Notes: generated by a model not told the origin, from the sequence alone. A stretch of DNA of 64,000 nt from Brachybacterium sp. SGAir0954 (GCF_005490785.1 NZ_CP027295.1:744001-808000), one strand, 5' to 3'. Positions 15,837-26,982 are shown, numbered from the stretch's first letter. Numbers and translations are program-made.

Positions 15837-16391
15837 ATGGACACCGCACGGCCCCTGCTCACCGCCCGCCGCGGGGACCTGACGGAGCAGGCGGACGTCG
15901 ACGCGATCGTCAACGCCGCGAACTCCACCCTGCTGGGCGGCGGCGGGGTCGATGGCGCGATCCACCGCGCCGCCGGCCCGGGCCTGCTCGCCGAGTGCCG
16001 CACCCTGGGTGGCTGCACGACCGGCGACGCGAAGCTGACCGGCGGCCACGACCTGCCCGTGCCCCACGTCGTCCACACCGTCGGCCCGATCTGGGCGGCC
16101 GGAGGGGACGAGGAGGTGCGCGCCCGGAAGGACGCCGAGCTCGCGTCCTGCTATCGCCGCGTGCTCGAGGTCGCGCACGAGCACGGCCTCACGCGGCTCG
16201 CCTTCCCGTCGATCTCCACGGGCGCGTACCGCTTCCCCCTGGATCGCGCCGCGCGGATCGCCGCCCGCACGCTCCGCCAGGAGGCCGCGCGGATCGGCGG
16301 GTTCGCGGAGCTGCGGATCGTGCTCGTCGAGGACGCGACCCTCGCCGTCTACGAGCGAGCGCTCGCCGAGCACGGCGCGGGGGAGGTCTGA
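15837..16391 (+). CDS. Macrodomain protein (O-acetyl-ADP-ribose deacetylase type)
   Basis: 184 residues, a single macrodomain of the YmdB/MacroD class. Visible motifs are [20 protein letters not shown] (the ADP-ribose-binding loop with catalytic Asn/Asp region), [24 protein letters not shown] and [19 protein letters not shown] (second binding loop). It would hydrolyse O-acetyl-ADP-ribose or remove ADP-ribose from proteins or nucleic acids. A TAGCCT element 6 nt before the ATG and the absence of a ribosome site suggest a leaderless message. The next gene is a TetR regulator 62 bp on. Confidence 0.92.
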   Translation: MDTARPLLTARRGDLTEQADVDAIVNAANSTLLGGGGVDGAIHRAAGPGLLAECRTLGGCTTGDAKLTGGHDLPVPHVVHTVGPIWAAGGDEEVRARKDAELASCYRRVLEVAHEHGLTRLAFPSISTGAYRFPLDRAARIAARTLRQEAARIGGFAELRIVLVEDATLAVYERALAEHGAGEV

Positions 16392-16453
16392 CGGACCCTC
16401 CCGACGGGGGCGGGTCGCGCGGGTCCATGGCGCGGCCCGCTACGGTCGGGGGC

Positions 16454-17018
16454 ATGAGCGACGCCCACGCCCCCGACGCCCCGAGCGCGCCCCGTACCCG
16501 ACGCCACGACCCGGAGCGCCGCGACCGCATCATCGACGCGTGCCTCGACACGATCGCCGAGCACGGTGTCGCGGGGACCTCTCACCGGCGGGTCGCCGCC
16601 GCGGCCGACGTGCCGCTGGGCTCGATGACCTACCACTTCACCGGGATGGACGAGCTGCTGCGCGAGGCGTTCACCCGCTTCGCCGACCAGGCCGCGGAGC
16701 GGGTCGAGCGCCGTACCGCGGACGCCACGACCCTCGAGGAGGCGCTCGCCGGCTTCGAGGCGAACATCGACGAGGACGTCTTCGACACCGACCGCAGCCT
16801 CGTCATCACCCTCGAGCTGTACACGCTCGCCGCGCGCCGCCCCGAGTTCCGGGAGATCACGAGCCGGTGGATGTCCCGCACCCGCGCCTGCCTCGCGCCG
16901 CACGTGGACCCCGAGACCGCCTCGCTGCTGGACGCGATGAACGAGGGGCTCACGATCCACCGCGCCCTGCATCTCGAGGAGCCGCTCCCGCACCTCGCCC
17001 GGGAGGGCGTCGCCCGCC

Positions 17019-17035
<17 letters not shown>
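16454..17035 (+). CDS. TetR/AcrR family transcriptional regulator
   Basis: 193 residues. The HTH is at about 18-62 (RRDRIIDACLDTIAEHGVAG, then SHRRVAAAADVPLGSMTYHFTGMDELLREAF), followed by a helical ligand-binding domain of the type AxxFxxITSRWM. TACGGT lies 7 nt before the ATG (leaderless). The gene runs head-on into an MFS exporter gene, overlapping it by 17 bp; a 12-bp palindrome directly before that exporter's start is the likely operator. It probably controls export of a compound that it also senses. Confidence 0.88.
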
Positions 17036-19872
<2,837 letters not shown>

Positions 19873-19938
19873 GCCCCGCCACTCCGCCCGGGCCGTTCCT
19901 CAAAGCGCGCTGACCAGCGCCGTCGCTCCGGGTCCCCT

Positions 19939-19973
19939 CGCCCCGCCCGCCGCCTCCCGCGGCCGGCGGGGCG
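19939..19973 (+). terminator. GC-rich stem-loop after gdhA
   Basis: CGCCCCGCC at 19939-19947 pairs with GGCGGGGCG at 19965-19973, with inner CCGC/GCGG complementarity. It starts 67 bp after the gdhA stop and has no T-run. Confidence 0.45.
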
Positions 19974-19987
19974 CGGTGCATCCGGGG

Positions 19988-20043
19988 CTGTCCGATTGCG
20001 CGCTGGGGTTCCGTACGTGGAACTCAAGTGCGCAATCGGACAG
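19988..20043. repeat. Dispersed palindromic repeat, copy B
   Basis: CTGTCCGATTGCGCGCTGGG opens the left arm and TGCGCAATCGGACAG closes the right arm, with inner GGTTCC/GGAACT arms and loop GTACGT. It lies in the gap between gdhA and the aztD-like gene. Confidence 0.85.
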
Positions 20044-20093
20044 GCGTCGGGTGCCGCCCGCGGTGACCGTGACCCAGCACACACGCCCTCAAG

Positions 20094-20108
20094 TGGGAAA
20101 GATTCTCA
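20094..20108. promoter_or_regulatory. Zur-like box 1, TGGGAAAGATTCTCA
   Basis: A 15-bp site of the form TGRGAAMSATTSTCA, close to the Zur consensus TGAAAAnnATTTTCA of actinobacteria. It is 45 bp upstream of box 2 and before the gene for a zinc chaperone, so repression by zinc-loaded Zur is likely. Confidence 0.6.
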
Positions 20109-20138
20109 TTCGCTGATAGCTTCCTGGCATGCAGCTGA

Positions 20139-20153
20139 TGAGAACCATTGTCA
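20139..20153. promoter_or_regulatory. Zur-like box 2, TGAGAACCATTGTCA
   Basis: Second 15-bp site sharing the pattern of box 1. It abuts the start codon chosen for the aztD-like gene (ATG at 20153); upstream ATGs at 20129 and 20138 would place it inside the coding sequence. Confidence 0.6.
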
Positions 20154-21550
20154 TGAAACGACGAGTCGCCGCGCTCGCGGGCGTGGGCCTGCTCGCGCTC
20201 GCCGCCTGCGGCCAGGCGGATCCCGCCGCGTCCGGGGGCTCGGACGGCGGCGGCGAGACGTCGGCCGCCGCGACCGAGGACCGCCACCGCGCGGAGGTCG
20301 GCGCCCTCAGCCCGCGGATCGTGCTCGCCCACGACGGCGGCGTCACCACCCTCGACTCCACCGACGGCGAGGTGCTCGACGAGACTGAGCTGAACGGGTA
20401 CGTGCGCCTGAACCCCGCCGGGGACGGCCGCCACGTCATGGTCAGCGCGGAGGAGTCCTTCACCGCCTACGACACCGGACTCGAGGCCAAGGCCCACGGC
20501 GACCACTTCCACTACTACGAGCAGGACCCGGCGCTCGCCGGCATCACCCTCGACGCGCCCTCCCCGGGCCACGTCGTCACCCACGGCGACCGGGCCGCGC
20601 TCTTCGCGGACGGCACCGGCGCGGTCACCGTCTACGACCCGACCTCCCTCGCCGAGGGCGACCTCGGCGTGGTCGACGAGCTCACCACCGACGCCGCCCA
20701 CCACGGCGTCGCCGTGCCGCTCGAGGACGGCGGCCTGCTCGTCACGCAGGGCACCGAGGACGAGCGCCACACCATCCAGGCGCTCGATGCGGACGGCAAG
20801 GTCGTCGCGCAGACCGACGACTGCCCGGGCGTGCACGGCGAGGCCGCCGCCGCCCCGGCGGAGGACGGCTCCGACGTCGTCTCCTTCGGCTGCGAGAACG
20901 GGCCGGTCGTCTACTCCGGCGGCGAGTTCCACAAGGTCGCCGTCGACGGTGACTACCAGCGCTCCGGCAACCAGAAGGGCAGCGAGGCGAGCCCCATCGT
21001 CCTCGCCGACAACAAGGTCGAGGCCGATCCCGAGGGCGGCACCGAGCACCCCACCTCCGTTGCGCTGATCGATACCCGCGACGCCTCGATGACGACCGTC
21101 GACCTCGGATCGCCCTACTGGTTCCGCTCCCTGGACCGCGGCCCCGACGGTGAGGCGCTCGTCCTCACCGGCGACGGCGAGCTGAACATCCTCGATCCCG
21201 AGAGCGGGAAGATCCTCCACGAGGTGAAGGTCGCCGAGCCGTGGGAGGAGCCCGAGCAGTGGCAGACCCCCGGCCCGATGCTCTCCGTGGCCGACGGCAC
21301 CGCCTTCGTCGTGGACCCCGAGCAGCAGAAGCTCACGATGGTCGACGTCGCCTCCGGCGAGGTCTACCGCGAGCTCGACCTGCCCGTCGTCCCGAACGAG
21401 ATCCAGGTCGTCACCGGCACCGCGTCGGGCGAGTACGAGGTGGGCGGCGAGAGCCACGAGGGTCATGGCCACGAGGGCGAGGACGCCGACCACGACGACC
21501 ATGACCACGAGGGCCATGACGACGAGGCCTCCGACGGCGGCGAGGCCTGA
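20153..21550 (+). CDS. aztD: Zinc metallochaperone AztD-like lipoprotein
   Basis: 465 residues from ATG at 20153. The signal peptide KRRVAALAGVGLLALAACG ends in a lipobox with Cys19. The body is a beta-propeller-like protein with repeated D-G strands (VLAHDGGVTTLDSTDGEVLD, HFHYYEQDP, FGCENGPVVYSGGEFHKVAVDG, ALIDTRDASMTTVDLGSPYWFRSLDRG), matching AztD, which hands zinc to the AztC binding protein outside the membrane. The C-terminal tail is very His/Asp/Glu-rich (ESHEGHGHEGEDADHDD and more), a probable zinc-binding tail. Two Zur-like boxes precede it. The partner genes aztABC are not in the window. Confidence 0.82.
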   Translation: MKRRVAALAGVGLLALAACGQADPAASGGSDGGGETSAAATEDRHRAEVGALSPRIVLAHDGGVTTLDSTDGEVLDETELNGYVRLNPAGDGRHVMVSAEESFTAYDTGLEAKAHGDHFHYYEQDPALAGITLDAPSPGHVVTHGDRAALFADGTGAVTVYDPTSLAEGDLGVVDELTTDAAHHGVAVPLEDGGLLVTQGTEDERHTIQALDADGKVVAQTDDCPGVHGEAAAAPAEDGSDVVSFGCENGPVVYSGGEFHKVAVDGDYQRSGNQKGSEASPIVLADNKVEADPEGGTEHPTSVALIDTRDASMTTVDLGSPYWFRSLDRGPDGEALVLTGDGELNILDPESGKILHEVKVAEPWEEPEQWQTPGPMLSVADGTAFVVDPEQQKLTMVDVASGEVYRELDLPVVPNEIQVVTGTASGEYEVGGESHEGHGHEGEDADHDDHDHEGHDDEASDGGEA

Positions 21551-21560
21551 GCCGCGGGGC

Positions 21561-22343
21561 TCAGCGCCTGGTCGAGCTCGGCAGGGTCAGGATCTCGGGG
21601 CCGTCCTCGGTGATCGCGATCGTGTGCTCGGTGTGCGCGGCGCGGCCGCCGTTCGCGCTGCGCAGCGTCCAGCCGTCGGCATCGGTGACGAGCTGATCGG
21701 TGCCGTCCATGACCCATGGCTCGAGGGCGAGCAGCAGGCCCGGGCGCAGGCGGAGGCCGCGCCCGGGCCTTCCGTCGTTGGGGACGTGCGGGTCCTGGTG
21801 CATCGTGCTGCCGATCCCGTGGCCGCCGAACTCCGTGTTGACGAGGTGGCCCTCGCCGGTGAGCACACGGCCGATCGCGGCGGAGACGTCGCCCAGGCGT
21901 CCGCCCGGCACGGCGGCGTCGATGCCGGCGGCGAGGGCGCGCTCGGTGACCGCGATCAGCTCCGCGTCGCGCGGGCGGGAGGCGCCGCCCACGGTGAGGC
22001 TCACGGCGGCGTCGGCGGAGATGCCGCGCAGCGTGAGGGCGAGGTCGAGGGTGAGCAGGTCGCCGTCGGCGAGGGGCGTGTCGTGCGGCATGCCGTGGAG
22101 GACCGCGTCGTTCACGGCGGTGCAGAGGTGGTGGCCGAAGGGGCCGTCGCCGAAGGACGGCGCGTAGTCCACGTAGCAGGAGACCGCGCCGGCGGCGTCG
22201 ATGAGCTGGGCGGCGCGGGCGTCGAGGTCCAGCAGGGTCACGCCGGGGGCGGCGAGCTCGCGGAGCTCGGCGAGGATGTCCCCGACGAGGGCGCCGGCGG
22301 CGCGGGCGCGCACCAGCTCGGCGGGGGAGAGGATCTCGATCAC
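21561..22343 (-). CDS. map: Type I methionyl aminopeptidase
   Basis: 260 residues from GTG at 22343, preceded by GGAAGG; the longer frame to 22382 adds only unconserved residues. It removes the initiator Met from nascent proteins. Family M24A metal ligands are visible: two Asp residues in LDLALTLRGISADAA, His in HGIGSTMHQDPHVPN, Glu in LALEPWVMDG and Glu in AHTEHTI. HDTPLADGDLLTLDLA is characteristic. It is divergent from a small XRE regulator. A housekeeping map copy elsewhere is possible, since actinobacteria often have two. Confidence 0.9.
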   Translation of the reverse strand: MIEILSPAELVRARAAGALVGDILAELRELAAPGVTLLDLDARAAQLIDAAGAVSCYVDYAPSFGDGPFGHHLCTAVNDAVLHGMPHDTPLADGDLLTLDLALTLRGISADAAVSLTVGGASRPRDAELIAVTERALAAGIDAAVPGGRLGDVSAAIGRVLTGEGHLVNTEFGGHGIGSTMHQDPHVPNDGRPGRGLRLRPGLLLALEPWVMDGTDQLVTDADGWTLRSANGGRAAHTEHTIAITEDGPEILTLPSSTRR

Positions 22344-22362
22344 GGGGTGCCTTCCGAGGTGT

Positions 22363-22395
22363 GGGATAAGTATCCCGGCCAATCTATACCGGTAT
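22363..22395. promoter_or_regulatory. Two palindromes between map and the XRE gene
   Basis: GGGATA-AG-TATCCC at 22363-22376 and ATACCGGTAT at 22386-22395 occupy the short divergent region. TATTACTAT next to the second lies 7-15 nt before the XRE ATG, fitting a -10 element for a leaderless message. They are candidate autoregulatory sites for the XRE protein. Confidence 0.45.
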
Positions 22396-22407
22396 TACTA
22401 TCGGTGC

Positions 22408-22692
22408 ATGGTCCGCCTCCCCCTCACCCCTGACGAGATCGCCCGCGGCGAGCGCCTCGGCGCCGTGCTGCGCCGTGCCCGCGGCGAGCGGCCCCTGCTC
22501 CGCGTCGCCCTCGATGCCGGTGTCTCCCCGGAGACGCTCCGCAAGATCGAGTCCGGCCGCGTGGCCACGCCGTCCTTCCCGACCATCGCCGCGATCGCGG
22601 CGGAGCTCGGCCTCTCGCTCGACGAGGTGTGGGCGCAGATCAGCGGGCCGACGGCCGACGCCGCGGCGGACGGCCCGCGCCTCGCCTCCTGA
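22408..22692 (+). CDS. XRE-family transcriptional regulator
   Basis: 94 residues. The HTH covers about 15-75: RGERLGAVLRRARG, LLRVALDAGVSPETLRKIESGRVATPSFPTIAAIAAELGLSLDEVW. The short tail ISGPTADAAADGPRLAS is unconserved but is duplicated as a fragment at 24100-24171. It is divergent from map and probably leaderless. The likely role is a small repressor of its own promoter region and perhaps of the aminopeptidase gene. Confidence 0.88.
   Translation: MVRLPLTPDEIARGERLGAVLRRARGERPLLRVALDAGVSPETLRKIESGRVATPSFPTIAAIAAELGLSLDEVWAQISGPTADAAADGPRLAS
22621..22692 (+). repeat. 72-bp direct repeat, left copy (3' end of XRE gene)
   Basis: The last 24 codons of the XRE gene (from DEVWAQISGP to the stop) reappear at 24100-24171 with 67 of 72 bases identical. 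The two copies bracket the flavin reductase/ArsR pair. Confidence 0.9.
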
Positions 22693-22715
22693 GTCGCGCG
22701 GTTGCGTCGGCACGG

Positions 22716-23306
22716 TCAGTACTCGGCCCTGAAGCTCTGCGCGACCTCCTCGCCCTGCGCGAAGTAGTGGCGGAAGGTGTACAGCAGCGGCCGCCATGCG
22801 CGGAGGTCCACGTGATGCGTCCCCGGGACGACCACGTCCTCGCGGGCATGGATCCGCAGCACGCGGGCATGCACGGCGCTCGCGTCGTCGTCGCAGGGCA
22901 CGATCCTCTCCACCCGGGCCTCGATCTGGACAGGGCACTCGACGATGCGCATCGGTCCGACCAGCTCCGCCGGTGACGGCGTGAATCCCCCGAGGCCCCA
23001 CTTGTCCTTCTCGGTGCGATAGGCCCCGGCCTTGTGCGGGGAGAGGGCCGCGGCGCCCGTGGTCGCCGCGATGGCCTCGACCCGGTGCGCGAGGGACGCC
23101 TCGGGCAGGTTGATGACGATGCCCGGGTCGCGCCGGAGGTTCGCGAGGCCGTGGGAGTCGTCGCCGAGGCCGAGCACGTACGTGCGACCCAGCGCCCACG
23201 CGGAGGAGATCGGGGTGATGTTGGTGCCGCCGTCGTCATCGAGGGTCGTGATCAGGGCGACGGGGGTGCCGAAGTACAGGACGCTGGGTTCGATGTGGAG
23301 GTGCAT
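22716..23306 (-). CDS. Flavin reductase family protein (FMN-binding split barrel)
   Basis: 196 residues from ATG at 23306. The N-terminus HIEPSVLYFGTPVALITTLDDDGGTNITPISSAWALGRTYVLGLGDDS and the later FRAEY end are characteristic of flavin reductase/nitroreductase-like split-barrel proteins, which bind FMN and use it in redox reactions or reduce flavin for partner monooxygenases. It is divergent from an ArsR-type regulator, the usual arrangement for a regulated detoxification enzyme. Substrate unknown. Confidence 0.82.
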   Translation of the reverse strand: MHLHIEPSVLYFGTPVALITTLDDDGGTNITPISSAWALGRTYVLGLGDDSHGLANLRRDPGIVINLPEASLAHRVEAIAATTGAAALSPHKAGAYRTEKDKWGLGGFTPSPAELVGPMRIVECPVQIEARVERIVPCDDDASAVHARVLRIHAREDVVVPGTHHVDLRAWRPLLYTFRHYFAQGEEVAQSFRAEY

Positions 23307-23370
23307 GCCCCGATGGTGGGCGCACGACAGTTCGGTGGTCGCCGACGTGTCCCGGTGCGAGGATCGACGC

Positions 23371-24069
23371 ATGCCATCCGACGCGCCGGACTCCACCTCG
23401 GCCCCTGCCCTCGCCGAACTCGCCCGGGCGATGGCCGATGACTCCCGCGCGACGATGCTCCTCGCGCTGCTCGACGGCCGCGCGTGGACGGCCGGGGAGC
23501 TCGCGGCGGTCGCGGGGGTGGCCCGCCCCACCGCGAGCGGGCATCTGGACCGGCTGCTCTCCGCGGGACTCGTCGTGGAGCGTCGCCAGGGCCGGCATCG
23601 CTACGTCAGGATCGAGGATCCCGAGGTCGCGCTCGCTGTGGAGGGCCTCGCCGCGCTCGCCGCCGCCCGCGGGCTCGTGCGACCGGCCGCTCCCTCTCTC
23701 CGCGCCCAGCGGGCGGATGCGGCTCTGCGCGAGGCCCGCACCTGCTATCGCCACCTGGCCGGCCGTCGCGGCGTCGAGCTCGCGGAGGGCCTTCGGCGGA
23801 GAGGTCTCGTGGGCGCCGGGTGGGAGCTCACCGAGGCCGGTCGACGCTGGTGGGAGGAGCACGCGCTCGATCCGGGGACGCGGCGGCGCGGGGCCCCGAT
23901 CCGCCCGTGCCTCGACTGGACCGAGCGGACGGACCACATCGCGGGTCCCGCGGCCGAGTCACTGCTCGATCACCTGGTGGGGGAGGGCGCGCTGCGGAGG
24001 CGCAGCATGCCGCGCGCCCTCGCCGTCGAGTCCGATCACCCGCTCTGGGCCGAGCTCGGCGTGCGCTGA
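23371..24069 (+). CDS. ArsR/HTH_20-type winged-helix transcriptional regulator
   Basis: 232 residues. The N-terminal winged helix is clear (LAELARAMADDSRATMLLALLDGRAWTAGELAAVAGVARPTASGHLDRLLSAGLVVERRQGRHRYVRI). The C-terminal part is a longer domain found in a subgroup of these regulators (CYRHLAGRRGVELAEGL, CLDWTERTDHIAGPAAESLLDHLVGEGAL). It is divergent from the flavin reductase gene with a 64-bp control region and probably represses it. No Cys-rich arsenic site is present, so the inducer is unknown. Confidence 0.88.
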   Translation: MPSDAPDSTSAPALAELARAMADDSRATMLLALLDGRAWTAGELAAVAGVARPTASGHLDRLLSAGLVVERRQGRHRYVRIEDPEVALAVEGLAALAAARGLVRPAAPSLRAQRADAALREARTCYRHLAGRRGVELAEGLRRRGLVGAGWELTEAGRRWWEEHALDPGTRRRGAPIRPCLDWTERTDHIAGPAAESLLDHLVGEGALRRRSMPRALAVESDHPLWAELGVR

Positions 24070-24099
24070 CGGCGACTCGCCGCGACACGGCGGACGGGC

Positions 24100-24171
24100 G
24101 ACGAGGTCTGGACGCAGATCAGCGGGCCGACGGTCGACGCCGAGGCGGACGGCGCGCGCCTCGCCTCCTGA
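24100..24171 (+). pseudogene. Remnant: duplicated 3' end of an XRE gene
   Basis: In-frame codons read DEVWTQISGPTVDAEADGAR, then L-A-S and a stop, matching the end of the XRE protein at 22621-22692 (67 of 72 bases the same). No start or HTH lies upstream; the sequence before it (24070-24099) is unrelated. It is the scar of a duplication or of an insertion of the flavin reductase/ArsR module into an older XRE gene. Confidence 0.85.
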
Positions 24172-24180
24172 GCAGGCCGT

Positions 24181-24621
24181 TCAGCGGACCTCCCAGTCCT
24201 CCACGTCCCCCGGCACGACCCGCAGCAGCGGATGCGCGGGCACCGGGTCCCCCGGGGCGGGGAGGAGCGCGAGGTGCTCGGGGGAACGGTGCTCGCACTT
24301 CGCCCGCAGGTGCTCGAGCTCGTACGCCAGCTGCCCCGCGGTCACCTCGATCGGCGGGAGCGAGGCCGGCGGGGCCGGGTGCAGCACCCGGGTGAGGTCG
24401 AAGCGGTAGCCGCGCGCCGTCGCCTCCTCCTGCAGGCCCGTGAGGAAGCCGCCGATCGCCTCGATCGGTGCGGGATGCGCCTGGAAGCGGCGCAGCTGCG
24501 GGTGCCGGGTGTAGCCGCGGGTGCCGCCGGCGAGCACCTTCTGGGCGAGCAGCGCCTCCCGCCAGCCGGCGACGAGGGCCGCGCGATCCAGCAGGGACGG
24601 GTGCAGGCTCCACAGGCGCAT
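24181..24621 (-). CDS. Pyrimidine dimer DNA glycosylase/endonuclease V-like protein
   Basis: 146 residues from ATG at 24621. MRLWSLHPSLLDRAALVAGWREALLAQKVLAGGTRGYTRHPQLRRF is the N-terminal signature of the Pyr_excise family (T4 endonuclease V relatives), which cut the glycosidic bond at UV pyrimidine dimers and nick DNA. Many bacterial members carry only this short domain and are not biochemically proven. The longer frame upstream is antisense to the CoA-transferase gene and was rejected. It stands divergent from that gene, with no operon partner. Confidence 0.75.
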   Translation of the reverse strand: MRLWSLHPSLLDRAALVAGWREALLAQKVLAGGTRGYTRHPQLRRFQAHPAPIEAIGGFLTGLQEEATARGYRFDLTRVLHPAPPASLPPIEVTAGQLAYELEHLRAKCEHRSPEHLALLPAPGDPVPAHPLLRVVPGDVEDWEVR

Positions 24622-24679
24622 CCACCGATTCAAGCACGCTCGGATGCGCGGCCGTCCCCCGTGGTGGCACGATCCGGGC

Positions 24680-26011
24680 ATGAGCACCGCGCGCATCCCG
24701 GCCTGGGCCGGTCCTCTGGACGTCGCCGAGCTCGCGCTCGGCGCGGTCCGCGAGGCCGGGGCCGCCACCGAGCGGCTGCTGCGGGCGCACGGCACGGACG
24801 TGCAGGTCACCACCCATCCGGCGCTCGTCGAGGCGGCGTTCTCCGCGATCGACCGGCTGCGCGTGGACGGCCGCGCGGCGGAGCCCTGGGCGCCGCTCTC
24901 CGGCTTCGCCGCGGCCCGGGACGGCTGGCTGCGCCTCCACGGCAACTACCCGCACCACGCCACCGCGATCACCGCCGCGCTCGGCGCGCGCACCCCGGAG
25001 GAGCTCGCCGCGGCGGTCGCCCCTCGGCCCGCGGAGGAGGCGGCGGCGCGCGTGATCCGCGCGGGAGGGATCGCCGCCGTGGTCCGCACCCCGGAGGAGT
25101 GGCGGGCGCATCCGCACGCCCGCGCGACGGCCGGAGACCTGTGGGTGACGACGCAGCTCGGGGGCATGGCCCGTGACGAGTCGCCCGACCCTGCCGCGAC
25201 GGGGGAACGCCTCCCGCTGGCGGGACGACGCGTGCTCGACCTGACGCGCGTCGTCGCCGGCCCGGTCGCGACCCAGCTCCTCGGCTGCCTGGGGGCCGAC
25301 GTGCTGCGCCTGGACCCGCCCGCACGCCCCGAGCAGCTCGACGCCTTCCTCGCCGCCGGGATGGGCAAGCGCTCCGCCCTGCTGGACCTCCGCGCCCACC
25401 GTGACCTGCTCGAGGAGCTCCTGGCCGGGACGGACGTCGTCGTGCTCGGCTACCGGCCCGGGGCCCTGACCGACGTGGGCCTGGACCCAAGCGACCTCGC
25501 CGCCCGGCATCCGCACCTCGTGATCGGCGCGCTCTCCGCCTGGGGCGAGCGCGGGCCGTGGGGCGACCGCGCCGGCTTCGACTCGATCGTCCAGGCGGCG
25601 ACCGGGATCGCCGTGCGCTGCGCACGGGAGGACGGCCGGCCCGGGGCGCTGCCCGTGCAGGCCCTCGACCATGCGACCGGTTTCCGTCTCGCCGCCGGGA
25701 TGCTCGACCTCCTCGCCGACGGACGCGCGGGCGTGGTGCGGGCGAGCCTGCTGGGCGCTGCCCGCACCCTGCTCGCCACCGGCACCGGCGCGACATCGAG
25801 CACGGGCGCCGGCGACGGCGACGGACGAGCGGAGGCCGACGGCGGCGCCGGTGATGGCGCCGCCGTCGGCCTCCCTCCAGCGGTCGAGCTCGGGACGCCG
25901 CACGGCCGCGTCTCGACCGTGCCCGTCCCGCTCCTGCTCGACGGTGTCCCGCTGACCGGGGCGATCAGCGGCTACGGGACGGCCCCGCCGCGGTGGGAGG
26001 AGCGGCGCTGA
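24680..26011 (+). CDS. CoA-transferase family III (CaiB/BaiF), atypical domain order
   Basis: 443 residues. The usual N-terminal fold of class III CoA-transferases (PLAGRRVLDLTRVVAGPVATQLLGCLGADVLRLDPP) begins only at about residue 182, and the catalytic Asp is at 301 (RAGFDSIVQAATGIAVR). The first 180 residues (AELALGAVREAGAATERLL, HGNYPHHATAITAALG, WRAHPHARA) look like the C-terminal part of the fold placed first, a permuted or fused arrangement. Substrates are unknown; these enzymes move CoA between carboxylic acids. A Gly/Asp-rich linker (SSTGAGDGDGRAEADGGAG) sits near residue 380. Confidence 0.75.
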   Translation: MSTARIPAWAGPLDVAELALGAVREAGAATERLLRAHGTDVQVTTHPALVEAAFSAIDRLRVDGRAAEPWAPLSGFAAARDGWLRLHGNYPHHATAITAALGARTPEELAAAVAPRPAEEAAARVIRAGGIAAVVRTPEEWRAHPHARATAGDLWVTTQLGGMARDESPDPAATGERLPLAGRRVLDLTRVVAGPVATQLLGCLGADVLRLDPPARPEQLDAFLAAGMGKRSALLDLRAHRDLLEELLAGTDVVVLGYRPGALTDVGLDPSDLAARHPHLVIGALSAWGERGPWGDRAGFDSIVQAATGIAVRCAREDGRPGALPVQALDHATGFRLAAGMLDLLADGRAGVVRASLLGAARTLLATGTGATSSTGAGDGDGRAEADGGAGDGAAVGLPPAVELGTPHGRVSTVPVPLLLDGVPLTGAISGYGTAPPRWEERR

Positions 26012-26175
26012 CGGGACGGCACCGGCTCAGCCGATGCGCGCCGCGGTGGAGACGACGCCGAGGCAGTTGTGACGGTGTCCCGCCCCTCACCAGCCGGTCT
26101 TCGGCGCGTCCCGGCGCCCTCGCCGCCGGGGCCCGAGCTCGACGCCACCCCCGCGCCGTCGTCCCCCGACGTCGC

Positions 26176-26982
26176 TCAGCCGCGCTCGAGCCGCTCCGCG
26201 CGGGCAGTCACGGCGCGGGCCGCGACCCGCGTGGGCGCCGTGTAGGAGCCGCCGAAGAGCACCACATGGGCGAGCAGGCCGAACAGCTGGTGGGCGGGCA
26301 CGTCCTCCCGCCAGCCACCGGGCAGTGGATGGGCCTCCTCGTACCCGGCGAGGATCTCCTCGAGGTGCGGGGCGCCGAACAGGGAGAGCATCGCGAGGTC
26401 CTCGAGACGATGGCCGCCGTGCGCGGCCGGATCGATGAGCACGGCGCCGCCCGCCGTCCAGAGCACGTTGCCGGACCACAGGTCCCCGTGCAGACGCGCG
26501 GGCCGCTCCCGGCCCTGCCCGGAGACCCCGTCGAAGGCGCCGTCGCGGATCACGGCGATCGCCGCCTCCACCTCCGCGCTCCCCTCGGCGCCCAGCCGCG
26601 GCGCCGCCCTCCGCGCGAGCGGGGCGAGTCGGTCCTCCGCCCAGAACGGGGCGAAGGCGTCGTGCTGGCGCACCGGGACCGCGAACGGCGCGTCGAGCGG
26701 CCCGAACCAGGCGCCCTCCGCGGGGATCCACCCGAAGGCCTCGGCGCCCGCGTCGTGCAGGCGGGCGAGATCGGCGCCCAGCCGGCGCGCCGCGCGGGCG
26801 CTCGCCCCGGTCTCCTCGAGGCGCTCGAGGTCCAGGCCGTCCTCGCGCACCGCGCGCACCTCGACCACGGGGACCTGGCGGGCGGCGGCGAGCCAGCGCA
26901 GGCCCGCGGCCTCCGCCGCGAAGAACCCGGTGGGCGCCCCGGGACGGGACTTGGTGAACAGTGAGCTGTCGACGTCGTCCAT
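26176..26982 (-). CDS. Fructosamine kinase family protein
   Basis: 268 residues from ATG at 26982. It has the protein-kinase-like fold of fructosamine/ketosamine-3-kinases: FTKSRPGAPTGFFAAEAAGLRWLA at the N-terminus (ATP-binding Lys and Glu), catalytic loop ARLHGDLWSGNVLW and metal site LIDPAAHGGHRLEDLAMLSLFG. It would phosphorylate sugar adducts on amines (deglycation) or small metabolites in the cytoplasm. It lies 19 bp downstream of another phosphotransferase gene on the same strand, a probable operon. Confidence 0.9.
   Translation of the reverse strand: MDDVDSSLFTKSRPGAPTGFFAAEAAGLRWLAAARQVPVVEVRAVREDGLDLERLEETGASARAARRLGADLARLHDAGAEAFGWIPAEGAWFGPLDAPFAVPVRQHDAFAPFWAEDRLAPLARRAAPRLGAEGSAEVEAAIAVIRDGAFDGVSGQGRERPARLHGDLWSGNVLWTAGGAVLIDPAAHGGHRLEDLAMLSLFGAPHLEEILAGYEEAHPLPGGWREDVPAHQLFGLLAHVVLFGGSYTAPTRVAARAVTARAERLERG

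Noticed and set aside
20129..20152. Upstream ATG starts (20129, 20138) for the aztD-like gene
   Set aside because: Starting at 20153 gives a standard lipoprotein signal (KRR then hydrophobic core) and leaves the second Zur-like box outside the coding sequence; the extra residues add nothing conserved.
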